Positions 16,489-24,976 of a DNA stretch of 64,000 nucleotides are shown here, one piece after another (position 1 is the first letter of the stretch; each line of letters begins with the position of its first letter). A program made the position numbers and the translations under genes. The stretch is from NCBI GenBank assembly GCA_937928555.1, contig CALFWR010000052.1, forward strand, positions 1 through 64,000. The letters run 5' to 3'. The notes under the pieces were generated by a model, which made no database searches, was not told the origin of the DNA, and was given only the letters and a program-made list of their open reading frames with translations. This DNA is from an uncultured Pirellulaceae bacterium (GTDB lineage: Bacteria > Planctomycetota > Planctomycetia > Pirellulales > Pirellulaceae).

Positions 16489-17721
16489 ATGATGCCAATG
16501 TCCAGACGACAAAGAATTTTGATCGCCGTCCTCGTCCTTGTCGGGCTGATCCCACTGGCAGCCCAACCCACCGCCGCGGATACCGCCTTGCTGGCCGAAG
16601 CTCCACAGCTCTCGGGACTGCGGGACTCGGATCAGAACAAAGCCCAACAGTTGTCCGCCCGGATCACCGATTCCATTTCCGCCGTTGAGTGGCTTGGCCC
16701 CCTGGCCCCGATTGCACTTTCGCCATTCTTCGGCATCGCCTGCCTTTGCGCGATCAGCCAGTATGGCGGCGACGCGCTGCCATTTAATTCATTCATCAGC
16801 AACAATCCGGTCCTTCAAAATTCGACCATCCTTTGGATTTTCGTCGCCCTCACGGTTTTGACTTCACTGCCGCGGCTTACCAAAGTCTCCAAGCCTGCCG
16901 CCCAAGCCATCGACCAGCTCGAAGCATGGGCCGGCATCATCACGATTTTGGTCATCCGCTTTGGCCCCAATTTACTTGCACCCGACGCCGGCACCGCGAC
17001 CGACCCCGCCGTCGCCATCGCCGCAATCCCGGTCGCCCAAATCGCAGGTTTCACGTTGCCATTGGACATCCTGATGGGCATCGCTGCGGTCATCAACATT
17101 ATCGTGATTAACACGATCAAGTTCCTCTTCGAAGTCACCATCTGGCTGATACCTTTCCCCAGCGTCGATGCGATTCTCGAAGCCGCCAACAAAAGCATCT
17201 GCGTGGGATTGATGGCCATCTACGCTTATAGCCCGTTTCTGGCAACCGTTTTGAATCTGCTGATTTTCGTTGCCTGCCTGGTGGCCTACCGTTGGGCAAG
17301 TCGACGGGTGACGTACATGCGAGCGATCGTCTTCGATCCAATCTGGGCTCTGATTCGCCCTCAATACGGCACCCCAACAGCCGACAGCCTGACCGTGTTT
17401 TGCCACGATGACTTTGCCAGTTTCCCGGCACGCACAAAACTGAACCTTCAGAAAAAAGAAAACGGCTGGACCCTGACCCGGAAAAGCTGGTTTGCCCCGC
17501 CGAAAACCATTGACCTGGAATCGTCGGAAAATCATTTGGCGATCACCAAAGGTCTGTTCGTCAACAAGCTCTTGCTTACCGGTCCCGAATCGGGAACCTT
17601 CCACTTCACCCGACGCTTCAGCGGCCAACTCCCTCAACTGGCCAGCCTGATCGGTGCCGACTTTGAAGCCCCCGAATCACAAGCCGGCAACCCCGCCGTG
17701 TCCAACCTCGAGATGACTTAG
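16489..17721 (+). CDS. multi-pass membrane protein of unknown function
   Basis: About 410 residues from ATG 16489. A signal-like segment covers residues 5-28, then come hydrophobic segments at about 65-85, 110-130, 150-175, 190-235 and 255-280 of the mature part. A soluble C-terminal domain of about 120 residues starts near RPQYGTPTADSLTVF and looks like an all-beta PH-type domain. I do not recognise a family securely. The frame opens 42 bases earlier, but a proline-rich start there is less likely than the Met before the signal segment. It is convergent with the polyprenyl synthetase gene. Confidence 0.75.
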   Translation: MMPMSRRQRILIAVLVLVGLIPLAAQPTAADTALLAEAPQLSGLRDSDQNKAQQLSARITDSISAVEWLGPLAPIALSPFFGIACLCAISQYGGDALPFNSFISNNPVLQNSTILWIFVALTVLTSLPRLTKVSKPAAQAIDQLEAWAGIITILVIRFGPNLLAPDAGTATDPAVAIAAIPVAQIAGFTLPLDILMGIAAVINIIVINTIKFLFEVTIWLIPFPSVDAILEAANKSICVGLMAIYAYSPFLATVLNLLIFVACLVAYRWASRRVTYMRAIVFDPIWALIRPQYGTPTADSLTVFCHDDFASFPARTKLNLQKKENGWTLTRKSWFAPPKTIDLESSENHLAITKGLFVNKLLLTGPESGTFHFTRRFSGQLPQLASLIGADFEAPESQAGNPAVSNLEMT

Positions 17722-17856
17722 AGTCGCAACCGGCAGCGATTGCGGCCGCAGGCAACCAATTCGTGGTGGCAGCTTCCAGCCGTCCTTTGTGGCAATACAA
17801 ACACAGGGCAGCGATCACCACACAATCTGGCAGGCCACGCCTTCGCCTGCCTTCGC

Positions 17857-18933
17857 CTACCTGGCTCGCTGCACCATCATCCGGGCAATCGCAGCGAGCG
17901 AAGCATTTGCTTCGCTCTCGGGCAGCGATGCGACAAATCGAGCCGCCGATTCGGCACACTCGCGGGCCTTGTCACGTGCGTATTCGATGCTGCCTGATTC
18001 GGTCAGGATCTTTAGCACCGCATCGACATCAACCGTTTCCGCCTTGAGCAACCCCAGCAACTGCTCTCGCTGCTCATGCTCACAAACGCGAAGCGCGTGA
18101 ATCACCGGCAGCGTCGGCTTGCGGTTCTGCAAATCGGTGCCGAGCGTTTTGCCAACTTTCGTGGGATCACCGACCAGATCCAGCACATCATCAATAATCT
18201 GAAACGCCACACCAAGCTCACGGCCGTAGTCCTCGAACTGCCCGACAAGCCTTTCGTCGGCTCCCGAAAGCACCGCCCCAATGCCGCAGGCCGCCGCACA
18301 AAGCTCGCCCGTCTTTCGTGAAACGATCCCGAAGTAACTTTCTTCGCTCAACCCAAACTCCGATGCCGACGCACCCTGGGAAATTTCCCCCTCGCAGACA
18401 AGGTTGCTCGACTGAGCCAACTTTTGAATCGAAACCAAACAGCCCGCTTTGCCGACAACCGAAAACGAGTGCGTAAACAGATAGTCACCCAGCAGCACGC
18501 CCGCCCGGTCACCAAACTTTTCGTGTACCGTAATTTTGTGTCGACGCGTCCTCGATCCGTCCAGCACGTCATCATGAACTAGCGTCGCAAGATGCAGCAT
18601 CTCCAACGAAGCCGCCGCGTACACGTGGCCCCGACTGACGCTCCCCAACGAGCGGGCGACCAACAGCAGCAACGCCGGTCGCAGCCTTTTCCCACCCAGG
18701 CTACGACTGTGAGCCAGCAACTCTTCTACCGCCGGCGAGTCGCTCCGAAGCTCGCTTTGGATCGTTGATTCAGCCTCCGCCAAATCTCCGATTACTGGAC
18801 CGTAGACCTGGCTCCAGATGTCTGCTTTACTTTTCTTGCGAGTGGCAGGCTCCACCAAAGTCACCTTGGTTTTGACTGCTTCGCTCTCTGTTGCCGTTGG
18901 GCCAATTGCGTTTGACACTGACTTATTCCTCAT
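17857..18933 (-). CDS. long-chain polyprenyl diphosphate synthase
   Basis: This 358-residue trans-prenyltransferase condenses isopentenyl diphosphate into a polyprenyl chain, for example for the menaquinone tail. It shows GGKRLRPALLLL, the first aspartate-rich motif LVHDDVLDGSRTRR, GDYLFTHSF, and the second motif FQIIDDVLDLVGD followed by KTLGTDLQNRKPTLP. Chain length cannot be read from sequence with certainty. The N-terminal 55 residues are extra relative to the family core. Its start overlaps moaC by four bases, so it is translated from the same message. Confidence 0.93.
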   Translation of the reverse strand: MRNKSVSNAIGPTATESEAVKTKVTLVEPATRKKSKADIWSQVYGPVIGDLAEAESTIQSELRSDSPAVEELLAHSRSLGGKRLRPALLLLVARSLGSVSRGHVYAAASLEMLHLATLVHDDVLDGSRTRRHKITVHEKFGDRAGVLLGDYLFTHSFSVVGKAGCLVSIQKLAQSSNLVCEGEISQGASASEFGLSEESYFGIVSRKTGELCAAACGIGAVLSGADERLVGQFEDYGRELGVAFQIIDDVLDLVGDPTKVGKTLGTDLQNRKPTLPVIHALRVCEHEQREQLLGLLKAETVDVDAVLKILTESGSIEYARDKARECAESAARFVASLPESEANASLAAIARMMVQRAR

Positions 18934-19433
18934 CCAGTACTCGACGACCTTGCGTCGGGTGTTCTCTTAAAGTCACCAGACTTGCCGCCGGTTTTTTGAT
19001 CAAGGCAAATATTTCGAACCACCATCTCACGGTCCACGCTTTTACACATGTCGTAGACCGTCAGAGCAGCCACCGAAACAGAAGTCAACGCCTCCATCTC
19101 GACCCCCGTCCGATCCATCGCTGAAACGATCGAAACAATCTTCAGAGTTGAATCGTTTTCGAATTCAAACCTGATGTCCACCGAACTCACGCTGATGCTG
19201 TGGCACAACGGAATCAGATTTGGAGTCTGTTTTACCGCCATGATTCCAGCAATCCTCGCGACCTCGAACACATCGCCTTTGGACAACTTTCGATCGCCGA
19301 TCAATCGGGCCGTTGCAGGATCCATCTCCACACTCGCCGAAGCCACCGCGACTCGCCGCGTTGCAGACTTGCCGCCGACATCGACCATTCGCGATCGGCC
19401 GGACTCGTCAAAATGAGTCAATGATTCGGACAT
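18930..19433 (-). CDS. moaC: cyclic pyranopterin monophosphate synthase MoaC
   Basis: MoaC makes cyclic pyranopterin monophosphate in molybdenum cofactor synthesis. The 167-residue product has MVDVGGKSATRRVA, the KGDVFEVARIAGIMAVKQTPNLIPLCHS core with the conserved PLCH, GVEMEALTSVSVAALTVYDMCK (seen as two blocks) and the KTGGKSGDF end. It lies upstream of and overlapping a polyprenyl synthetase gene, an unrelated pathway. No other moa gene is in the window. Confidence 0.96.
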   Translation of the reverse strand: MSESLTHFDESGRSRMVDVGGKSATRRVAVASASVEMDPATARLIGDRKLSKGDVFEVARIAGIMAVKQTPNLIPLCHSISVSSVDIRFEFENDSTLKIVSIVSAMDRTGVEMEALTSVSVAALTVYDMCKSVDREMVVRNICLDQKTGGKSGDFKRTPDARSSSTG

Positions 19434-19675
19434 CGATCATCGTCCAAAAGGAAAACCGGTTAGAGTCCCCCAGAGTAACGAATGCTCCTGGCATCCAGTA
19501 GGCGAATCCCGGCAACGACGCTGGAATCAGGGTTTACAGGCCATAGACAAGCCTCTTGTGCGACATTTTGACCCAAACAAAAATCCCCAAGCTTCGTCAG
19601 ACCTCCGCAACGAAGCGGTCGTCAGTTGGACACCCACGCACAGAACATCGGTTCGCCGCATGCAGTTTCCGCCAT

Positions 19676-20572
19676 CTAGCGGACCGCCACCACGTAAGCA
19701 ATCCAGCTTGAGTGGCTTGGGTATTCTTCCATTCGCACCCACTCGCCGGTGTCTTCACCGTCGTCATCTTCCTTGTCGAAGTACACATGGCTGTCACTGA
19801 AACCCGCCTCCTGGAGCATCTCGCGGACTTCGGGAATCGTCCAGAACCGCCACCGGTAGGTGAACGCATTTTTCAGCTTGCTGCCGTCGTTGAACTTGAA
19901 TGAGATATTAAAACAACAATCCGACGTTACCGGATTGAAACTCTCCTGCTCCCAAAAGTAGCGAAAGCCATTCTTGCCCTTTTTGATTCGCCGCTTGTCG
20001 ACCTTGCCTTCTTCGTAGCAAGCCCCGCCACCCATCATGTCCATCACCAACACGGACTGTTCGGCCATGTTGGCCCGGGCGGTGCAAAAGTACTCAATGA
20101 CTTCTTCGCGAGTTTTGAAAATCCAGAACGAAAAATTCTGCGCCGCCAGCACATCCACCCTCGGGCGATTGCGTTTGCGAACGTCCTGCTCAAGGATCGT
20201 AATTCGTTCCTGTTGCTGCTTGTTCAGTTTGGAAAAGTTATTCGCGGTTCCCCATTCAAGAGGCGCCGGATCCAAGTCGACTCCGATCGCGGTTCGACTC
20301 CGACCGAGCTTCACCCACTCGCAGCAGATGGAGTACGTTCCACAAAAGTCCTCTCTGAGAGTTTTCGGCTTGCGGCCAAACTCTTCTTTGAACGCTTGGT
20401 CAAAGAACTCGACTTCGTGCTCGGGAGACTGCACGGATTCCTGGTAACACAGATACTTGTCAGCCGTAGCCGCAAGCGAATTCTTTTTTGGTTTTGCCAC
20501 GATTGACTGTCTATCGGTTTCAGGTTGCTGATTCAGGATGCGCCGCAGGAATGTTCCCGCTTGCCGGGACAT
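19676..20572 (-). CDS. class I SAM-dependent methyltransferase
   Basis: The product has up to 298 residues and the Rossmann-like methyltransferase order: LREDFCGTYSICCEWV (a variant of the glycine-rich SAM loop), AIGVDLDPAPLEWG (acidic end of strand 2), VDVLAAQNFSFWIF (motif IV region), and a C-terminal beta part WRFWTIPEVREMLQEAGFSD. Substrate unknown. Two starts are possible: ATG 20572 or GTG 20500 directly before AKPKKNSLAA. The first 24 residues are arginine-rich and unlike the rest, so the shorter form (274 residues) is plausible. Confidence 0.85.
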   Translation of the reverse strand: MSRQAGTFLRRILNQQPETDRQSIVAKPKKNSLAATADKYLCYQESVQSPEHEVEFFDQAFKEEFGRKPKTLREDFCGTYSICCEWVKLGRSRTAIGVDLDPAPLEWGTANNFSKLNKQQQERITILEQDVRKRNRPRVDVLAAQNFSFWIFKTREEVIEYFCTARANMAEQSVLVMDMMGGGACYEEGKVDKRRIKKGKNGFRYFWEQESFNPVTSDCCFNISFKFNDGSKLKNAFTYRWRFWTIPEVREMLQEAGFSDSHVYFDKEDDDGEDTGEWVRMEEYPSHSSWIAYVVAVR

Positions 20573-20702
20573 TGTATCTTAGACGTCCAACAGCCCGATT
20601 CAACAACCCTCACGCTCCGGGCACCGACAAGCCCGCCATTTTCCCATCAACCGCAGCGGGCGCACAAAACAGGCCGCCCCATGACGGGCAGCCTTATCTG
20701 AA

Positions 20703-20889
20703 CCCGGATTATTCACGACGACGGGCGTTGATTCTACGTCTGGCCAACAGGAGCAACGGAAAAGCTGAAGTTCAACAAGAAATGTAAATCATCCGGTAGA
20801 TGAAAACCACAGCGATCGTTTGATCGCATCAGAGTCGCGGATCACTGTCTCAACTGATTCTCACGCCCACGCTTCGTGAATAATCCGGG
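20703..20889 (-). mobile_element. MITE copy 4 (187 bp), beside tRNA-Ser
   Basis: Ends CCCGGATTATTCACGACG and GTGAATAATCCGGG, with target duplication CTGAA at 20698-20702 and 20890-20894. The right-hand duplication ends one base from the 3' end of the tRNA gene. Confidence 0.9.
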
Positions 20890-20895
20890 CTGAAG

Positions 20896-20977
20896 CGGAG
20901 AGCACGAGATTCGAACTCGCAACCCCTTGCGGGGCACTTCATTTCCAATGAAGCCGCTAACCATTCGCTTACTCTCC
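20896..20977 (-). tRNA. tRNA-Ser (GGA)
   Basis: Read on the minus strand, the acceptor GGAGAGT pairs with GCTCTCC (last pair T-G) and the discriminator is G, as in serine tRNAs. The anticodon stem CTTCA/TGAAG carries loop TTGGAAA with anticodon GGA. A variable-arm stem CCCC/GGGG and a T-arm with loop TTCGAAT follow. CCA is not encoded. The D-arm pairs poorly and position 8 is A, not the usual T, so it may be atypical. Confidence 0.8.
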
Positions 20978-21189
20978 GGGGCGTGGTTCGCCACAGTCAA
21001 GAAGTTTAGCAGAAACGGCCTCTCAAAAAAGACTCCTCTACATCAAGCCGCCAAATTTTGGACACAACGGCCGTCTTTCAGGTTCACGCCATACGGTTGT
21101 GGCTTCCAGCGGCAGTCGATCCCCCTTGGTCGCCCCCAACATGGTTGTGGATTCCAGCGTTCGAATCCCTCAAACATGGCGGACCCCAT

Positions 21190-23445
21190 CTACAAATCAA
21201 ACTGGAACGTCTTGCACATCAACCGCCAAAGCCTTCCTCCCACCGTCTGACTTCCGGTGCGAATCTTCGCCATCCCCGTACTCCCGGGATGGATCGTTCC
21301 CTCCAAACCACCACTCAACTCAAAAGGAACATTCACCATATAAGTCGCACTCATTGGCTCGTCGTCCCCGTTGCGGTTCTTCTGCGTCACCAGATCACCC
21401 CCGGACTGACTCGAAAGTGCCTTCGGGACTTCCTTCATTTTCGCCGGCGAGATCTCACGGGTAGTCGCTTCGATGATCCTGGTGGCGTTCTGATAAACCA
21501 GCAGCGAAACTTCTTGATCATTCTGCACAAATTCCACTTCCGATTGGTCGATCGCAAGGACCGCATTAAGCCGATTCATGTCAGGCACCACCTGACCAAT
21601 GACCGTCTCTTCGTCCAGCAAAGCCCCACGATTGGCCGGATCAAGGGGCGTTCCATGCCAACCATGCAGCGACCCATCCGACTCCGGAACAGGCCGCCTG
21701 TGCCCGGCAAGGAAAAATCCCGCCCTAGGCGCACGCACGACCAGACGTTTTCGATCCGCTTCCTTTTTTTCCCAGTTCGACGTCGCAGCCGCAAACGCCG
21801 CCTTGGCCTCCGCGGTCGTTGTTCCCAATTCGGTACCCATCGAACTGGCCCGGGCCGCAATATCGACTTCCAACGCTGCGGTCCAGTACGCCGATTCCAT
21901 CTGCTCAAGCTGCTGGTCAAGCTCCCCGCTGACCAACTGAATCAACTCTTGGCCTTGGTCGACGTATTTGTTGGGCTGAACGAAAACCCCGGACAACACT
22001 CCCGGTTGATCCACATACACGTTCGCCACATCCCGTGGCTGAACCACAAACGGACAGTAGACATGCCGCGGAATCGGAATCAGCATCACGAAACCCAGAA
22101 CCACCGCCAGGGCAACCAGCGTCAAACCGGCACGACCTTTTTTAACCATCGAAGTCCTCCCAGGAACGGAGAAGAATTTATACGTTTTGTAAATCGGCAT
22201 TCCCATCAAGCCCCAGATGGCCAGCATGGCCAATCCCTGACCAATGATTTTCAGCCCATAGGGCTCCAGCAGGCTGTACACAAACCAGAAAATCGCAAAC
22301 GTGATCAGCCAGCGGTACACCACCGCCGCCACCGCGTACAGCACAAAAGCCCACTGGTTCCGAGACGGCAAAAAAGGATCTTCCTGCGACGGCAGCCCCA
22401 AAAAGAAACTTCCCGCGAACCGACTCAGCACCGACGAAGCCTTCTGCCGCAAGTTCGGAATCTCCATCAGGTCCGACAGGATGTAATAGCCGTCATATCG
22501 CAACAAAGGATTTGCATTGAACAACAGCGTGCTGGCACTGCAAACCACGATCAGGTTCAGCGCCAATTGATTCACAATTCCCGGCAGCGTGAACCACCAA
22601 ACGAACACCGCGATCGAAGCCAACACAAGCTCGACGTACATTCCCGCCGCGGCAATGAACGCCCGCTTCCATTTGCTGTTCAACAGCCACGAGTCGCTCA
22701 CATTGGCGTACAGGCAAGGCGTGAACACCAGCAGCATCACACCCATTTCGTGACACTGCCCACCGAATCGCTTACACGCCAGCCCGTGCCCAAACTCGTG
22801 CAGCACCTTGCTCAACCCCAACACAATCGCCAGCAGAAACCAGTTCTTGGCCGCAAAGAAATCCTGGAACGACGGAAGCTTGGCTTGAAAGGACTCGAAA
22901 TTCGACACCAATAGCGATCCGGCACCCATTCCCATGCACAGCACCAGAAAAAATGCCGGCCACGTAAAGAACCATTTGGTGAACGAGTTCAACCACGTCA
23001 GCAGGCCATCGGGATCGAAACCCCGGAACTTAATCGACATCAGATTTGTCAGCGAGGCCCGACGTTTGGCCGTTTCGTTTTTCTTTGACCTTTCAACCAG
23101 AGCCTTCCCCTGCCCCGCGCTGTCGGACACCAACAGCGAATTGCGATACAGCATCCCGATTAGCTGAAACAGTTCCTGCATCGAGATCTTTTGCGGCGCA
23201 TACTGATAGTCAAAATCCCGCTTGATCTGGTCGGGACTCAGTTCGCCGTCGAGCATCATCAGCAGGCGATACTCTTCCTCTTCAAAGCGATAGTACTTCA
23301 TCGCCACAGGATCCTTGACGATCCAGTAGTCCCTTCCCTGCCACGTCTGCCGCTTTGCTTCCAGATCCTTCCTTGCGCGCATTTTCAGCGGCCGCCCACT
23401 ACTGGACGCCATCGCATTGGAAGTTTTCGAAGAAGTATTCAGCAT
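21190..23445 (-). CDS. PqqD-like / M50 metalloprotease / HlyD fusion membrane protein
   Basis: The 751-residue protein has three parts. Residues 30-110 resemble a PqqD-type peptide-binding domain (YWIVKDPVAMKYYRFEEEEYRL in outline). Residues 150-450 are a multi-pass M50 site-2 protease, with zinc motif HEFGH at 216-220 and the third-ligand motif NANPLLRYDG near 310. Residues 450-750 are an HlyD-like periplasmic arm with a lipoyl half (GVFVQPNKYVDQGQELIQL), a helical hairpin and a second lipoyl half (VVRAPRAGFFLAG). It may process and hand over a peptide or act in membrane export. A homologue lies at 55621-57837. The start is ATG 23445; Met 12 is also possible. Confidence 0.85.
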   Translation of the reverse strand: MLNTSSKTSNAMASSSGRPLKMRARKDLEAKRQTWQGRDYWIVKDPVAMKYYRFEEEEYRLLMMLDGELSPDQIKRDFDYQYAPQKISMQELFQLIGMLYRNSLLVSDSAGQGKALVERSKKNETAKRRASLTNLMSIKFRGFDPDGLLTWLNSFTKWFFTWPAFFLVLCMGMGAGSLLVSNFESFQAKLPSFQDFFAAKNWFLLAIVLGLSKVLHEFGHGLACKRFGGQCHEMGVMLLVFTPCLYANVSDSWLLNSKWKRAFIAAAGMYVELVLASIAVFVWWFTLPGIVNQLALNLIVVCSASTLLFNANPLLRYDGYYILSDLMEIPNLRQKASSVLSRFAGSFFLGLPSQEDPFLPSRNQWAFVLYAVAAVVYRWLITFAIFWFVYSLLEPYGLKIIGQGLAMLAIWGLMGMPIYKTYKFFSVPGRTSMVKKGRAGLTLVALAVVLGFVMLIPIPRHVYCPFVVQPRDVANVYVDQPGVLSGVFVQPNKYVDQGQELIQLVSGELDQQLEQMESAYWTAALEVDIAARASSMGTELGTTTAEAKAAFAAATSNWEKKEADRKRLVVRAPRAGFFLAGHRRPVPESDGSLHGWHGTPLDPANRGALLDEETVIGQVVPDMNRLNAVLAIDQSEVEFVQNDQEVSLLVYQNATRIIEATTREISPAKMKEVPKALSSQSGGDLVTQKNRNGDDEPMSATYMVNVPFELSGGLEGTIHPGSTGMAKIRTGSQTVGGRLWRLMCKTFQFDL

Positions 23446-23789
23446 TCAGCTCCCGTTAAATGGTTCGCCCGAAATGGTTCGCCCGAAATGGTAACCCGAC
23501 GCGTCAGCGAGGCAGAACCAGAAACCCGCTCTTCCCTCGCTCACGCCTCGGGTTAACACCGGCCAGCGCAATCGTGATGAGGGCTTCCGGTCCTCTCCAA
23601 TTACCAGACCGCAACCGCAGCAAGGCCTTTCAGCCACCGAACCTTCGCCCTCTGCCGCACACTACAGAAACCCCCCTCCAACTGCAATTCTCACCCCGCT
23701 AGCAAACCTCAAACCCAACTACATCTCTCCGCCGTCGATCGCTAAAGTCCCACCCAACAACCGCAGTACCGTCCAATCGGACCTTCAAC
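23446..23789. other. divergent intergenic region with repeats
   Basis: 344 bases between the M50 fusion and the glycosyltransferase. It holds a 14-bp motif ATGGTTCGCCCGAA in tandem from 23459 and the palindromic repeat at 23492. No gene is seen. Confidence 0.6.
23492..23556. repeat. palindromic intergenic repeat
   Basis: TAACCCGACGCGTCAGCGAGG at the left pairs with CCTCGCTCACGCCTCGGGTTA at the right; read each as about 20 bases with one or two mismatches. I recognise this palindrome from planctomycete intergenic regions. A hairpin of about 20 bp could form. Confidence 0.7.
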
Positions 23790-24776
23790 ATGGCATCCAA
23801 ATCCGTTTCCGTCGTCATTCCGGTCTACAACGAACGCGAAAACACGCCCCTGATGCACGACGAACTGACAACGGTCCTTTCCGCTTGTGGTCGCGACTAC
23901 GAGCTGATTTTTGTCGACGACGGCAGCACCGACGGCACCCGCGAGTGCCTCAAAGAACTCGCCGCCACCGACGCGAACACCAAATCCATCTTTTTCCGCC
24001 GCAACTACGGGCAGAGTGCCGCCATGCTCGCCGGTCTGCAACACGCAAATTGTGACTACGTCGTCACCATCGACGGGGACCTTCAAAACGATCCCGCAGA
24101 CATCCCCATGATGCTGGCCAAACTGGACCAGGGATACGATCTCGTTCATGGTTGGCGTAAAGACCGACAGGACAAACTGTTCAGCCGCAAGCTTCCTTCC
24201 CGCGCCGCCAACTGGCTGATTTCAAAGACCACCGGGTTCCCGATCAACGACCTTGGCTGCACCCTCAAAGCCATCCGCCGCGAGATCGCATCCCAAATCG
24301 AACTCTACGGCGAGATGCATCGCTTCATCCCGATCCTTGCCAACCGGTTGGGCGCCAACAGCACCGAAGTCATCACCAACCATCGCGCTCGCCAGTTCGG
24401 ATCGACCAAATACGGCATCGGCCGCACCACCCGGGTGCTGATGGACTTGATGACGGTCAAGTTTCTCACCAGCTACCTCGCCAGCCCGATGAAGCTGTTC
24501 GGCAAACTTGGACTTTGGGTTTTACTGATCGGCTTCCTTTCCTGCCTGGTCACACTCGGCATGAAGCTTTTCAGCGGCATCGACATGACCGGCAACCCGT
24601 TGCTGCTTCTTGGTGCCATCTCTGCGATCCTCAGCGTGCAGTTTTTCAGCCTTGGCCTGCTGGGTGAAATGTGCGTTCGCATCTACTACGGTCACGAAAA
24701 TCACAGCCCCTATCAGGTGCGTGAACTGATTAACTTTGAACAGCCACAGATCATCCCGTTTCGAAAGGTCGCCTGA
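23790..24776 (+). CDS. GT2 glycosyltransferase, bactoprenol-glucosyltransferase-like
   Basis: The 328-residue membrane enzyme has a GT-A domain with [17 protein letters not shown], nucleotide-binding [10 protein letters not shown], the metal motif [10 protein letters not shown] and [15 protein letters not shown]. Two C-terminal membrane segments are at about 228-255 and 265-292. The layout is that of GtrB/DPM1-like enzymes that move a sugar from a nucleotide to a polyprenyl phosphate at the inner membrane. Sugar identity is unknown. It is divergent from the M50 fusion gene with no obvious functional link. Confidence 0.9.
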   Translation: MASKSVSVVIPVYNERENTPLMHDELTTVLSACGRDYELIFVDDGSTDGTRECLKELAATDANTKSIFFRRNYGQSAAMLAGLQHANCDYVVTIDGDLQNDPADIPMMLAKLDQGYDLVHGWRKDRQDKLFSRKLPSRAANWLISKTTGFPINDLGCTLKAIRREIASQIELYGEMHRFIPILANRLGANSTEVITNHRARQFGSTKYGIGRTTRVLMDLMTVKFLTSYLASPMKLFGKLGLWVLLIGFLSCLVTLGMKLFSGIDMTGNPLLLLGAISAILSVQFFSLGLLGEMCVRIYYGHENHSPYQVRELINFEQPQIIPFRKVA

Positions 24777-24976
24777 TCCGAAACCACGATCGCAGCCACG
24801 AGCCCTCGCAGCCACTGGTCCCGCCGACGCAAACGAATCAATCCGTTTCGCAACGTCCCCTTGCTGCTGGACTTTTATCCACGCCCCTGCCCCGAAACTG
24901 GCGGATTTTTTGCTCACAGAGATAACTGAATCCCAAGCCAGAACTAATTTTGAGCTACGCTTAAAGCGTACTGATA

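Noticed and set aside
21058-22914. 618-codon open frame on the plus strand
   Set aside because: It lies fully opposite the PqqD-M50-HlyD gene, is rich in Arg, His and Pro and has no recognisable domain; it is a shadow of the real gene.
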